DNA from: Chamaelirium japonicum | Lineage: Eukaryota > Streptophyta > Magnoliopsida > Liliales > Melanthiaceae | Assembly: GCA_947650365.1 (NCBI GenBank) | Contig: OX393549.1 | Coordinates: forward strand, 22,469,572-22,533,571 | Direction: 5' to 3' | Length of the DNA stretch: 64,000 nucleotides | Shown: positions 20,875 to 32,411 of the stretch, one piece after another | Layout: the number at the start of each line of letters is the position of its first letter | Position numbering within the stretch: the first letter of the stretch is position 1 | Program-made: the position numbers and the translations under genes | The notes under the pieces: model-generated | Seen by the model: only the letters and a program-made list of their open reading frames with translations | Told to the model about the DNA's origin: nothing | Databases searched by the model: none

Positions 20875-21720
20875 GGTATTACCTAGTAGGAAGAAAACAT
20901 GTTTTTGTGATATCTTCATCATCAGAAGCTCATTAGTCTGCATCACCACCAGAAATGACCAAATTGGACAGAATAAGATAGATCCACTAAATATGTGTGG
21001 CTGTGATATCAAACTAATAGTTTGGCTTTCCAAAATCTAGTTGCAAAAGCTAGTGTCCATGTGTAGGATCTCCTCATAACCATCATTCAAGCCTTATCCC
21101 ATGATTCCCATCAAGATGGAATTGATTATATGGATGACTGACAAGGATACTTCGATCGGCTGTCAACTTGATGTCAAACCTCTAGGATTAGTGTTGAAAA
21201 TCTTACCAAGATAACTTGGCTTCGGAGCACATATTCCAAGAAATGTTAAATACCAGTTGGCATCAAACCTAAATACCTCAAAGCAATGCTCCAAGGTTCC
21301 CATAGACTAGAAAAGAGAGGGGTGGGGGGTGGGGTTAGAGTTCCATATTTGATATAGGAGGTTGCATTAATCACTGTGGCACAAATTATAACCGAAATGG
21401 TTGAACTGAAACAAAATTTCTATAGTGAAAAAAAATTCGTAGGACCTTGCATATCTCTTGGCAGCAAAGTCCTTGGGTACATCTAGGGGTCCCGGTTGAT
21501 GGCAAAAGGGTCCCTACAAGTGCTTATGTGTTTTTGGTCGCCTTGGTTCAAAATTTTCTAAAATTTCTCAAAATTTCATGAATATTTTTAATTTTTTGAC
21601 CCTCGAAATAAAATATGAGGGACATATATATTCCAAAATTTATCAAAAATTTATAATTTTTTCCTAAATTTCAAGCCTGACCCTTAAAATATGAAGCCTA
21701 AAACCCTAAACCCAGTCTAT
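20875..21720 (+). other. RABF2 downstream region, no further coding sequence seen
   Basis: Either 3' UTR or the start of a 3' UTR intron. No clear AATAAA-type polyadenylation signal close to the stop. A frame at 20747-21040 overlaps exon 7 in another phase and is a shadow. Confidence 0.5.
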
Positions 21721-21915
21721 TCAACTTCTACACATGGTTAAAATTAGGTCGATACCGAGTCGTACCGATCGATATGACTTAGGTTCCGACCAAAGTGCAC
21801 CGGTACCACCCTCGAAATTGAAACCATATCTGTATCGGTCGATACCTAGCGGTATTGGTCTGTACCGACCGAGTTAGTTAGGTATCAACCGATACAACTC
21901 GGTATCGAGTCATAG
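21720..21915. repeat. CGGTA/CCGATAC-rich repeat related to the 2928 element
   Basis: Repeated TCGATACC, CGGTAC and GTACCGACC motifs resemble 2950-3190. Probably a second, decayed copy of that small element family; ends not resolved. Confidence 0.45.
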
Positions 21916-22069
21916 GAGGAGGAATCATGACATGGTATATTTATCTAAATAATAATCAATCTTGAACTTGTGTCAAGCTTGAACTTGTTGAATTTGGATG
22001 GCACATACCGATCTTAAGCAGAAAAAAAAACTGCAGGAGAATGAAAAATCTTGAGCAGTTGAAATTAAC

Positions 22070-22490
22070 TAAAATTTGGAATTGAAATATGCCAAAATGG
22101 AGCAAAGTATGTCGAAATCCTCTGAGGTTGGGCGAAATATGCTTATCTACCATCGAAATACGGGCTATTTTATAGATGCACATCCACCGAAACCAACCCA
22201 TAGGTTTTCCGATATTTGTGGGTTGGTTTCGGTCAAATCCCGAAATGCCCATGAAAAGCTGACATCTCGTCGAAATGGTGAACGAAACCATCCCACCATT
22301 TTTAAAACAGCACGGTTTCAGTCCCCCCTAGTTTCCGACCGAAATTCACCCGAAACGACTAAATCCAACCAAAATGTCAAAGCCCCCCCGTTTCTACCCT
22401 GATTTCATATTGGTCCCCATCGAAACCGAAATATACCAAAATATTTCACCAAAGTTTCGTAGTTTCGGTCAAAATTTGAAACCATGGGCA
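22070..22490. repeat. Dispersed repeat rich in CGAAAT/TTTCGGT motifs
   Basis: Shares TTTCGGTCAAA, CGAAATGCC and an AAACCATG end with 1805-2030. Non-coding; the open frames on both strands come from repeat composition. Confidence 0.5.
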
Positions 22491-23150
22491 CATCTAGGCG
22501 TGCCTTGGCATACTACTTTATACAATTGATCAAGGCACCCATCACCTAGACTCCTCCATGGAGTCTTATTGCTTAGGTGTGCAGCACGCCTTGACAACTA
22601 TGGTTATGGAGCTGTTTAACATGCAAAGAAACACATGCTATATGGAGCACCATATACCTAGATAGCGTAGAAATTTGATTTAAGTGTTCGAAAGTATGTA
22701 TCTATGGTTGATTTATAATTGCATAGAGTTTCGTTATAAGATTTCATCATCTAACTAATATTTCTATCTTTTCTATAAAACTACAATATTTCTATACTGT
22801 TGTAATATTTTTATGCAATATTTCCATATTCTGCAGTGTCCAAGGTTCAAAGTTTTGATTTTGACTAATATTTTCATACTGCGGAATATGAAAATATTGT
22901 GGAAATATTTCGACAGTGTGGAAATATTTCGATAGTTTTATTGAAAGGATATGAATATTACTTACATGATCGAATATTTTATTGAAACTTTTGACAATCA
23001 TAAATCAAGTATAGATACAGTCTTTGGAATACTTAAATTATATTTTAAGTTTTTAACACTATCTAGGGGTATGGAGATCCATGAAGAATTCAGTGTAGTC
23101 AAAGCGGCGTTGAAATTAGGTTCTTTAGGGTCCATTCTTTTGATGTATTG
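22490..23150. other. AT-rich intergenic stretch, nothing recognised
   Basis: Contains inverted AATATTTC/GAAATATT motifs at about 22790-22940 suggestive of a fold-back, but no clear TIR or TSD and no coding signal. Confidence 0.5.
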
Positions 23151-23151
23151 A

Positions 23152-23521
23152 TAGTTAGGTCCTTTAGAGTCCGTTCTTTCGGTGAGTAAATTAGGTTGGA
23201 CATTAATTTACCCGGGTAATCTCACTTTGTACCATGTTCTTTTGTCCAATGTCCCGGGTAAATGGTTTTGTAAGATTCATGTTTTTCCTAGTTTGGTGGT
23301 ACATTAGAGTCCCACAAAATTGGTCAGACATTGATTGCCCATTGTGAGCAAGACATTATTTGCCGAGATCTATTTGATCCACCAAAAATTTAGATGGTTT
23401 TACCCAGCTGAAAATGACAAGGCATTTAATTTCCCAAGACATCATTGTCATTGCCCACGAATGTCTCAAGCAAATGAATTTCCCACCCATTTATGTCTCG
23501 CCAAAAGAACGGACCTTTAAT
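23152..23521. mobile_element. MITE with GTCCGTTCTTT terminal repeats
   Basis: The left part (TTAGGTCCTTTAGAGTCCGTTCTTTCGGTGAG region) is mirrored by CTCGCCAAAAGAACGGACCTTTAA at the right. Both ends adjoin TTA/TAA, compatible with a PIF/Harbinger-type 3-bp duplication. The interior repeats CCCGGGTAA-type motifs. Ends are approximate. Confidence 0.55.
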
Positions 23522-23984
23522 GATTTTGTGGTGTTCTATATGTTGTCAAGCCGATAAACTTGCTTATATTGACAACTTTTATTTTATCTTCTTGAGCACA
23601 TAAAGAATATCATTTTATATAAACAGACCAAAACGGCTAGGCACCACTTAGCCGCCTTGACTACATTGGTAGTGTTTGGATGCGTTTTTTGTTGAATTGA
23701 TCTCCCCAGGTTGGTGTTGGATGGTGTAGATCTCACACCCCAAAATTTTTTTGGTAAAAAATCACATCGGAGAAGCCGAATGGTCTGCTTAGAGGGTTTA
23801 GTGTTTAGGATTTAGGTTTCAAGGTTTTACGCCCTTTAGGGGTTAGGGTTAAAAAATTTAGAGGACTTTTAGAAAATTTTGATAAATTTTGGAATATTTC
23901 TGCCCCTCATATTTCGTTTCGAGGGTTACAAAAATGAAATATTCCGTGAAATTTTATGAAATTTTTGGAAAATTTTGAACCATG

Positions 23985-25290
23985 GCAGTGTTAAAATATT
24001 GGTCAAAATTAAAATTTGGAACATTGTTTGTCACTAAGACTATATGCCAAACTCGTTGGATGGAAGTGCCGTAGTCTCTCCCAAGTAGGCCGGTTAGTCC
24101 TACTCCAATATGTCCTACGGGCTAACCCGGCCTACTGCCTTGGAGCATCTTGGATACCGTTGGGGATTTTGGATAGGATAGAAAGATCGGGCTGTGCCTT
24201 TTTTTGGGGTCACGACCCTCGCAAATGAGGACTACACTTGCTTGGGAACTTATTTTATAAGCCTAGAGATGAAGGTGGATTAGGCTATCTGATGCTAAAG
24301 AACTTGTACCACCTACTCAGATGAGGGGATGGCTAATATGCTGGGTTATCATCCCTAGTGGTTTCGTTTAGCTCATCGAGGACAACTGGAGACATGAAGC
24401 AATGGCTTGACATATGGGTGTTGAGTGTACCACTGAAAACAAAGTTATATTTGTGGAAATTTTAACATGGAGCACTAGCAACAGAAGCCCTCCGAAGAAC
24501 CATCCATTTCCCTTGGTGCAACCATCCACAGAGGAAGACAATTGACACTCAACATCTATTTTTTCAATGTTCCTGGGCGGCCAAGGTATGGCAAGAGAAG
24601 TCCGCCTTGGCATCTATGGCGGTTTGCGGGGCGACACAGTGTAGGCAAGGAACTGAGCACGTGCACCCTTTGGTTGATATTGAATGCTCGATGCGATAAT
24701 CTCTTTCAAAACAACTCTACTCCTGTGGTGGTTGTGGTCCAGAAAGCTATATCCCAAGCAGAGGAGTATCAATACCTTAGGCAACCAACGCGTTTAACAC
24801 AGATGACTCTTTGAGTCTAGTATTGTGCAACAAACAGACCTATGCTCGCTTTGTGTGACGGTTCATACTTGTTTCCTTGCGGGCGGTGCCTGGGTTATCT
24901 AGACCTCAGATGGTTGGTTTATCGCGGCGTGCTCTTTCACTAGCCATGTAGGTACGTAGCGCTGCTCACATTGGACTCTTGGCTCTCAAAGCAGCCCTAC
25001 ACGAGGTCCAACGTAGAGACATGCAGAACGTTGAAGGTGCTGACAGATTGCTGCTCAGTCAGTGATTTAATTGGTAGAGGGAGAGGCCTTACTTCTGAAT
25101 TCTTCAAACCCGCATTCATGTGCAGAACCTTGTTGCAGAGCGTGGCTGGTGTTCGAAGAATCCAGATTTTCGCTACTTTCAGGCACGCTAACACATGCAC
25201 GGCCTGGCTCGCGAAGGCGGCACGAATTACAGCCTCTGAGAACTACTGGGACCACTCTTGCCCCCCTCGTGTACTCTTTTGATGCTGGTA
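23985..25290 (+). pseudogene. LINE (L1-type) 3' relic: RT C-terminus, zinc domain, RNase H
   Basis: 24016-24228 reads LSLRLYAKLVGWKCRSLSQV and onward to FFWGHDPRK, matching the region after the RT palm in plant L1 elements. 24380-24610 retains a zf-RVT-like piece (HSTLNIYFFNVPGRPRYG-type). 24960-25280 resembles the plant LINE RNase H end, with FATFRHANTCTAWLAKAAR. The pieces lie in different frames with stops, so it is inactive. A LINE in this position would fit a poly-A tract at 26567-26585 if later insertions separated them. Confidence 0.65.
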
Positions 25291-25479
25291 AGACTTAATG
25301 TACGTTCGCCACTAGCTTTGGCCGCCGAATACCAAAAAGGAAAGGATCAAGTAGGGATTCACGAAGGCCAATATAATAGGAAGGCCGTTCGTTCATGCTA
25401 AGTTCATGAATAGGCCGATAAATATCATGTGGCCACCAGCATAGCAATACAAGAATCACCCCCATTACATAACTCCTCA

Positions 25480-25740
25480 TGCATATCCTGATGACTTGGC
25501 AGGTGGTGGCCTTCTATTTCTTGGAAGGGAGTTGGGGGCTTGAAGAGTGACTGGAGTGCAGTACATTATGAAGCCACAAAATGAGGGGATGGAAGCTGAA
25601 GAAAATTTCAGGTTATGTGATTTTCTTCCCACCTGCATAGTTAGAAGGCTTCTCCTTCATGTTTTCCAGTTTCTTTAATGTGGTAGACTCTGTAAACCAG
25701 CAGTGTGATGTATGTGCGCACCCAAGGTCTCAGTACCAAT
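25480..25740 (+). other. Possible spliced 3' UTR exon of RABF2
   Basis: GACTTGGCAG|GTGGTGG resembles an acceptor, followed by about 220 bp of mixed-composition sequence ending in TTTCTTTAATGTGG. With the GT directly after the RABF2 stop codon this could be a 3' UTR exon 4.6 kb away. This is only an inference; it may be ordinary intergenic DNA. Confidence 0.2.
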
Positions 25741-25894
25741 GTATACCCCCCTGGTGTACGATATTCAGTATCCCCCAATAATAATATTCCATTGAGTTTG
25801 GATTGTTACGAAAAATGTATTTATTTATTATTGGTCGAACCGTCATACCATTGCACTATTTATTGTTAAATAGTGGAATATCTTTTCCCGGTAA

Positions 25895-26347
25895 GGGTGT
25901 GTTTTGTTGCCCAAAGTCGCGAGGAAGTGGGAGAACCGGCGGAGCTAGTACTTCCATGACCGAAGTCCCGGTTCAGTGAGCGGTTTGGTTACCAGGAAGT
26001 TGGCAGGTTCAGAACTCTGGCTATCAGGGCTTCCACCGATTTTGTTGTTTGGTTGCTAGGAAATCTGCAGGTTTTAACCGTTGGGGAAGTATATACGTTG
26101 ATGTGGCGTTTTTTAGTACTTCCCCAACCATCTTGAAGTGCCACTTTGGAGTATTTCTGGGCAGAAGTCACTTGTAAATTTGGAGGAAGTGGAGGGGAAC
26201 TAGAAGTTCCACTTCCGACTTCGGACTGGACTTCCATGCAACCAAATGTTGAAACTCGTCCACTTCGCGGACTTCCATCACTTTGGGCTGCACTTTTGGG
26301 CAACCAAACACAGTGATGGATGCACTTTTGGGCAACCAAACACGCCC
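25895..26347. mobile_element. Tourist-like (PIF/Harbinger) MITE, TSD TAA
   Basis: The left terminus GGGTGTGTTTTGTTGCCCAAA and the right terminus TTTGGGCAACCAAACACGCCC are inverted repeats, flanked on both sides by TAA (25892-25894 and 26348-26350). 453 bp, no transposase. A 130-residue open frame on the minus strand inside it is repeat-derived. Confidence 0.85.
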
Positions 26348-26566
26348 TAAACGTAGCTCGGTGAATATGTATATTGCTCATCTCTTGCTGTCTCGCATTA
26401 TCATGTTAATATTTTGTGCTTCTAAATCTTGATTTACATCTTGTTTTGCATTGATATAAAGAACAATCCATGTAGTCTTGTTTCCGCAGGATGGTGGTCT
26501 TTTATGTTGTGCCGGTTTATGGCGGCTCTTGAGAATCCGGTTGTGATCCTCCCGTGAATATGAATA

Positions 26567-26585
26567 CAAAAAAAAAAAAAAAAAA
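26567..26585 (+). repeat. Poly-A tract
   Basis: Eighteen or so consecutive A residues. Could be the tail of a retroposed sequence such as the LINE relic upstream. Confidence 0.7.
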
Positions 26586-26695
26586 TCCATGGAGTCTCAT
26601 TGTAGGGTCAGATTCCACAGCTATAATTTCAAATTATTCATATTCCTTATTTTTTGTAAATAGTCTCAGCAAATTCCAATAATGAGATGTCACTA

Positions 26696-26696
<1 letters not shown>

Positions 26697-26735
<39 letters not shown>
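26697..26735. repeat. Compound CA/GA microsatellite
   Basis: A run of CA repeats followed directly by GA repeats, next to the fold-back element at 26741. Confidence 0.9.
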
Positions 26736-26740
26736 GAATG

Positions 26741-27127
26741 TTACAGTGAGCTGTGAGCTGTTGTTTTAGAAAACAAGATGCGGGTATTTTCACGCACCTA
26801 GAAGTTTTAGAATTTGATAAAATTTAGTGAGGGTATTGTATAGGGTAAGATGATCATCCTCATCAATTTTTATCAAATTCCAAAACTTCTAGTGCCATCA
26901 AATGGTAGAAGCAAAATCTGCCGTCCACAGTCACCGTTAAATCTGTAGATTTTGCTTCTATCATTTGATGGCTCTAGAAGTTTTGAAATTTAATGAAAAT
27001 TGGTGAGGATGATCATCTTACCCTAGACAACATCCTTACCAAATTTTATCAAATTCCAAAACTTTTAGGAGGGTCAAATCGATCACAGCTCATTTTTTTT
27101 TTTCCGGCAGCTCACAGCTCAATGTAA
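26741..27127. mobile_element. Fold-back MITE with 20-bp TIRs
   Basis: TTACAGTGAGCTGTGAGCTG at the left is matched by the complement of CAGCTCACAGCTCAATGTAA at the right with one mismatch. The interior is itself palindromic: 26799-26923 mirrors about 26930-27075 (TAGAAGTTTT...GATGATCATC). The whole element can fold into one long hairpin. No coding capacity. Confidence 0.8.
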
Positions 27128-27299
27128 TAGTCCTCTCTCTATATATATTTTGTGCGATGTTATTCATCCAACCTGTTTTCTAACTTATTTTTGTCCAACC
27201 TGTGGTGACACCGGATCACAGCCATTCCTTTGCCTACCGACTGCCCATGAGTGTGCAAAACGTTAAGTTGGACAATGAAATTGGGCAAAACAAGTTGTG

Positions 27300-27700
27300 G
27301 GCCCGATGCACATCACAGCCGCACAATGACAAGCGACCGAAGTGAATCATACTCTACTAACTGCATGCGGCTGTGATGTGCACCGGGCCCACCAACCGGG
27401 CCTGACCGACCAGAGGAGATCTGAACTAGCTTTCTTAACAAGAGGAATACTATGAGTTCGAATCTCCTTTCCGTTGGTCGGTCCAGGTCGGTGGGCAAGG
27501 TGTGCATCACAGTCGTGCGACTGTGATGCGTGCAGGGCCCACCGATTGGTCCGACCGACTTGAGGAGATTTGAACTCGAATACCATACGTGTATGGGTGT
27601 AAAACGATTTACCCAGATACCATCTGAGTCGTGTATCACATCCGATGCACAAATCTTAGCGAGGGCCCAACCTCCGTGGACCATGCATCAAGTGTGATGG
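27300..27700. repeat. Internally repeated GC-rich sequence (CACAGTCG/GCACATCACAG motifs)
   Basis: TGTGATG, GGGCCCACC and GACCGAC motifs recur two or three times in both orientations. Looks like a degenerate element with subterminal repeats; class not determined. The frames on the minus strand are not convincing genes. Confidence 0.4.
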
Positions 27701-27714
27701 ATGCGCGGTTCCAG

Positions 27715-28035
27715 TAGTATAGTGAAATCCTAATATCAGTAGTTGCTGCAATGATTTTACTGTAACTGACAGTAATTATTTCAGAGTATAAATTTGATTA
27801 CTAGAGTGATTTCACTGTAACAACTCAAATGAAATATCAATTCGAGACAAAGGAGTATCAATTCGGTTGCTACAGTGAAATCACTATAGCAGCTATAATG
27901 CAGCTACAATTATTTGGAAGTAGCAACCGAATTGATACTTTATTGTCCGAATTGATACCCCATAATCATTGTAGCAGATTTTGAAGTAGCAATTTGGATT
28001 AGCAGAGTATAAATTCAGTTGCTATATAGGGATAA
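27715..28035. repeat. TACAGTGAAATCACTGTAGC-type repeat, copy 1
   Basis: Many short inverted motifs GCTACAGTG/CACTGTAGC and GAATTGATAC. The same motifs fill 42010-42490, so they are members of one AT-rich MITE-like family. Confidence 0.6.
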
Positions 28036-28194
28036 TGGAAGTGACATTTCAATCATTTGATAGGGGTTGAACATGTCAACAAGGGTTTAATGTAAAATTA
28101 TCTTTTCGGGATGGGTTTGATCTCAAACCAAAACATTATCGGGATTGGAGCTTAAAAGCCTAATCTTAAAAGGACTTTTCATCAAGGCACTTTT

Positions 28195-28502
28195 TTTTTT
28201 AGGTAAAATTCAGTTTGACCCCATGAAGTTTGGGGACGGTTGCAATTGGTGTCAATTTGCCGACACAATCACCCTCTCGTGAGGGCCTCAGGAGGTGCAA
28301 TTGTGTCCCTACAGTTTTTTTGTAACACTTACATGCATCCCCTCGTTTGAATTTCTTTACACAATCACCCCCTTGTGAGGGCCTCGAGGGGTAAAAGTTA
28401 TGTGGTTTTTAAACTTTAAGGGGGTGTAATTGTTACAGAAGGACTATAGGGACACAACTGTAACCGGCCCCAAACTTTAAGGGTCAAACTATAATTTGCC
28501 TT
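28195..28502. mobile_element. MITE with GGCAAATTATAGTTTGACCC-like TIRs
   Basis: The left side has GGTAAAATTCAGTTTGACCCC after a T-run; the right side has GGGTCAAACTATAATTTGCC before a T-run. These are inverted relatives. The inside repeats CACAATCACCC and GTGAGGGCCTC. Terminal bases not exactly fixed. Confidence 0.65.
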
Positions 28503-28508
28503 TTTTTT

Positions 28509-29690
28509 TGGAAAATTTTATTCATACCCCATAAATCTGTAATTAGCCCCCATTTCCAACAAACTTGAACACACCCCATTTTTTTTTTCATACCCCATTC
28601 TTATCCCAAAAATACCCTTCCCCCTCACACCCCACCTTCAATACACTCCAGTTAAATGGCCCACCCCAACTTGATTATACCCCAATCAAACACATACCCC
28701 CTTAAATATACCCAAATTATATGCACTCTTAAATACACCCCACTCTTAAATAAACCCGATGCAGTTGGCTGATACTTGAAGGCATAAGTAGAGCTGCAAC
28801 TTGGGCGGGCCAACCTGAACCCAACCCGAGTCCAACCCGAACCCAACCCGAATTTGGGCGGGCTAATCCGAGCCCAACCCGAATTATTTCTCCTCGACCC
28901 GACATGACCCGACACGACATTAGCGGGTCTGGGACAAGGCTAAACGTGTTCGGGTCGTAAACGAGTTGACACGATAGACCCGTTTAATAAACGTGTTCGG
29001 GTCGTAAACGAGTTGACACGATAGACCCGTTTAATAAACGGGTCAGGTCCGGATTTAGGGTTTGGACACGGTAGACCCGGGAAGACCCGTTTAGTATTCA
29101 ACGGGTCGGGTCGGGTCGGGTCTACCAGCAATCCAATACTATAATATATAATACCAGTGGGTCTTTCGGGTCAGGTCAGGTCAAGTCGGATTGGGTCGGA
29201 TCGGATCAACTGAATAGATCCGGGTGGTAAACGGGTCTTATCGGGTCTTATCGTGTCTACTATTTATTAGCGAGTCGGGTACGGGTTTAGGATCTAGACA
29301 CGATTAGTTAAGCGGGTCGGGTCCGGGTCTAGGGGTTTTGGACACGACATGAAACTAGAAACGACACGAACCCGACCCGACACGACTCATTGCCCACCCC
29401 TAGCTGCAACTTGGGCGGGCCAACCCGAACCCAACCCGACTTTGGGCGGGTTAACCCGAACCCACCCCGCACAACCCGGCCAACCCGACGGGTTGGGCTT
29501 AGGCTAAGTTTAAACAAATATTGGGTTGGGTTGGGGGTACAAAAGACGCTGGGCAGGGGCTTTGGGGATTGGGGTAAAAAAAAAAAAGGCATTGTTGGTA
29601 TTAAAGGATTGTTGAGTAAGCTATTGAGAAACGCTAGGGATACGGGGGCTAATTACAGAATTTTGGGGTATGAATAAAATTTCCCTTTTT
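28509..29690. mobile_element. TIR element interrupted by GGGTCGGGT-rich sequence
   Basis: GGAAAATTTTATTCATACCCC and GTAATTAGCCCCC at the left (28509-28555) are mirrored by GGGGGCTAATTAC and GGGGTATGAATAAAATTTCCC at the right (29645-29688). Between them lies an insertion of degenerate GGGTCGGGTC/GACCCG repeats (about 28793-29400) bounded by duplicated AGCTGCAACTTGGGCGGGCC. Confidence 0.65.
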
Positions 29691-29764
29691 CTTTATTCTT
29701 TTTGATGGAACGGGCAGGCGGTCAGACAATAGGGCGCTGGAGCATGGATTCGGATTGTCTCTAT

Positions 29765-29950
29765 TCTTGTGTGTCTCTATTCCCCTATATTTGTTGCTCT
29801 CATCCGCGGGATCGGGAGTGAGCGGTGCAGATTGAAAACTTCAATTTTCAACAGTACATTACATATGTACGGAACAAGTTGAAAATTAATCTGCACCATT
29901 GAATCCTGATACCGCGGATGGTAGCAATAAATAGAGATGAATAGAGGCAC
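29765..29950. mobile_element. Short near-perfect hairpin element
   Basis: TCTCTATT, TTGTTGCT, CATCCGCGG, GGTGCAGATT and TTCAATTTTCAAC on the left are mirrored by the corresponding complements ending ATAGAGATGAATAGAG; the centre is ACATATGT. It is either a small MITE or a relic able to form a miRNA-precursor-like stem. Confidence 0.6.
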
Positions 29951-30091
29951 CCAGGCATAGAGACGATTCGAATCCCTAGAGCATGGGCTCAAAGAGATCC
30001 GGAAATCGAAACAGAGAAGGCAACATAACTGCTATTTTATTAAACTTCATAATCCCGTGAACAAGACATCAACGACCATGATTCACACAGA

Positions 30092-30378
30092 TAGGGATAG
30101 CAACGGTGCGGTCACCGCAACACCGAACCACCACATCCAAACTGTACCGCACCGCGACGGTGTACCGTGATGTAAAACCGAAACCGCACCATGCGGTCAG
30201 GTGCATCGCGGTTTATCACTATAATGGCCTAAACGGTGCTGTTTTATGCGGTTTAGGTCAAAACCGAAGCCGCACCGTACTGTGACGGTTTTAAATTTTT
30301 CCAAATCAAAACCGCACCATGAGTCATGGTGCGGTTTACCGCTGTTTTTGGTTTTAAACTGCACTGCTGCCATCCCTA
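30092..30378. mobile_element. MITE, hAT-like, TAGGGATAGCA termini
   Basis: TAGGGATAGCAACGGTGCGG on the left and GCACTGCTGCCATCCCTA on the right are inverted relatives. CACACAGA precedes it and a CACACA run ending in CACAGA follows, suggesting an 8-bp TSD blurred by CA expansion. The interior repeats AACCGCACC/GGTGCGGTT motifs. Confidence 0.65.
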
Positions 30379-30705
30379 CACACACACAGACAACAACAGT
30401 CTTGAGAGAAAGATCGCTACACGGTGTCCATACCGGGAGTCGAATAGGTGAGCTCTCCAGCATGGGAGAGAGGAAGCACCACTCGGATAAGAGTCCGTTG
30501 GAATGGTTCTGTATTATGTGTCCCACCAATCTTGACCATATCTTTGGTTGTGTCCCCTCTGGATTTCGTTAATCTTCCTTTCATTGTCCATTGACAATTA
30601 ATCGTCGTCTACCCAGTTCCCACCACATTCAGCATACCATGCTAAACAATTTTTCCATGCTGTTATCCACCATCCATTCAACTCTACTTAGTAAGAAACC
30701 CGGAC

Positions 30706-30823
<118 letters not shown>

Positions 30824-30844
30824 TTGTTAGCGACCGATCGATCG

Positions 30845-31227
30845 ATGGAGCGCACCCAACGAATGCTTCCAGCTATCTTGCTCTTCTTTTTGCTTCTCAC
30901 CGCCTCTGGATTCTTTTCTCCTCTTCTTCATACGCTTCTTCTTATCGAATTTCATCTGCTAAGACAGCTAACTGATCTAACATGGTTAGGTTAACATGTA
31001 GTTGAGCATCTGCGTCTAACCGCATTATGTTGCTCCTCTCTTCTACAGGGATGGGGCCGAGGGTGGTTGAGGCGAGGATTTGCGCATCGCAGAGCCAGAA
31101 ATTCAAGGGCCGGTGCGCGCACTCCACCAACTGCGCCAATGTGTGTCTGACAGAGGGCTTCACTAGTGGCGAGTGTCGCGGGCACCTCCGCCTCTCCCGC
31201 CAGTGCTTCTGCACCAAGTATTGCTGA
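30845..31227 (+). pseudogene. Plant defensin copy 1; splice donor apparently lost
   Basis: By homology to copy 2 the first exon is 30845-30908 (signal peptide MERTQRMLPAILLFFLLLTA) and the second is 31049-31227 after the acceptor TTCTACAG. Exon 2 retains all eight cysteines of the plant defensin fold and ends in a Tyr-Cys and TGA. Defensins are secreted, disulfide-stabilised antimicrobial peptides. The expected donor is GA instead of GT (CCTCTG|GATTC against CCTCTG|GTTC in copy 2), and reading through meets TAA near 30995. The nearest downstream GT would shift the frame. It is therefore probably a pseudogene, unless a rare GA-AG splice is used. The mature region also has an insertion before the sixth cysteine (HLRLSRQ where copy 2 has LRRR). 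Confidence 0.75.
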
Positions 31228-32056
31228 TGAACTCCTCACTCTGGCTTGATAATGATGATGTGCTGCTTGTCTGGCTTGATTTCTTTTGGTGTGACTCCTA
31301 TTGATAATATGTACCTCAGTGTCCATTGCATGGATTAAGGTTATCTAGCTATGTTCCTGCTTTTGTTTGCCAAGCAGCATATGTTTTTTGATTCCAGTGT
31401 CTTTTTTACTATGGAGTGAGATGTCTATCTTAATAAAAATCAGTTCAACCTTTTATTACTCTTTGTTTAGCCTATTTGATACTCCCACGTGCTCTCCTAA
31501 TGAGCGGTTAGTCTCATATCGATAATGGGAGTGGAGATCATTATCATCATATATCGACTACGCTCTCCTCCCTCCAAGAGATCAGTCTTTTGAAGCACTC
31601 GGGTGTTGTCAAATGGTGTCAGAGATGAATACACTTCGGAAGCATCCTGAGTGGACCCGTCGTACCCGTTGATGTCTCTCTCTATGTATGGGTAGATCCC
31701 CGGTGAAATGCACTCTGCATGCTCTTCTTCTTTCGAGGTTGACCTTTTGGAGCACTCGGGTGTTGTCTGCACATCCCTTTTTAGGAATAAAAAATGTCTC
31801 CTTCATGCTGAGAGTAATCTTATGGAGAGAGTTGTTACGGTGCAGCGTGCGGCGTCGCACCAGAGTTGTCTGATGCACTGTTGCGTGCATGCGATACACA
31901 CAGCGGAAGCATCAGATGACTGTGGTGGACACCACATATACCGTATCATATTTTATCATTTCTCATCTCATGGATACATGTGAAAAGAATAAAATAGAGC
32001 AAGATGACCAAAGTTTGAAACTCATCAACATGGATATTAAGTCCCACAGTTCTAAT
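31228..32056. other. Intergenic stretch downstream of defensin copy 1
   Basis: A motif GGAGCACTCGGGTGTTGTC/GAAGCACTCGGGTGTTGTC occurs twice (about 31593 and 31750), suggesting a decayed repeat. I see no gene. Confidence 0.45.
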
Positions 32057-32061
32057 CAAGA

Positions 32062-32411
32062 TGTTAGATACCCTCGCACCTCAAAACCCAGGTTGTAAGG
32101 GGAGGTCCATAGAGGGTATATAAAGAGGGTGATAGGTGTCTCCCTCACCGATGTGGGACTATCCGTTAACACTCCCCCTCCCGTGGAGCACGCGTGGCAA
32201 AGATCCTCCCACGCGAAGCACGCGTGGCAAGGCACGATCGGTGGGGAGCACCCGGAGCGGGAGCAGGAGCAGGAGCAGGGGACGGGCTAGCTCTGATACC
32301 ATGTTAGATACCCTCGCTCCTCAAAACTAGGGTTGTAAGAGAAGGTCTACAGAGGATATATAAAACGGGTGATGGGTGCCTCCCTCACGGATGTGGGACT
32401 ATCCGTTAACA
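32062..32411 (-). mobile_element. Complete TRIM element with TSD CAAGA
   Basis: Two 110-bp LTRs (32062-32171 and 32302-32411) start TGTTAGATACCCTCG and end CCGTTAACA on the plus strand. Against the right-hand LTR lies GCTCTGATACCA, the complement of the Met-tRNA primer site TGGTATCAGAGC (32290-32301). Against the left-hand LTR lies CTCCCCCTCCC, the complement of a polypurine tract. The element is therefore read on the minus strand. CAAGA at 32057-32061 and 32412-32416 is a perfect duplication. Internal region 130 bp, non-coding. It must be mobilised by another element's proteins. Confidence 0.92.

Noticed and set aside
25989-26381. 130-residue minus-strand frame
   Set aside because: Lies inside the Tourist-like MITE with TAA duplication.
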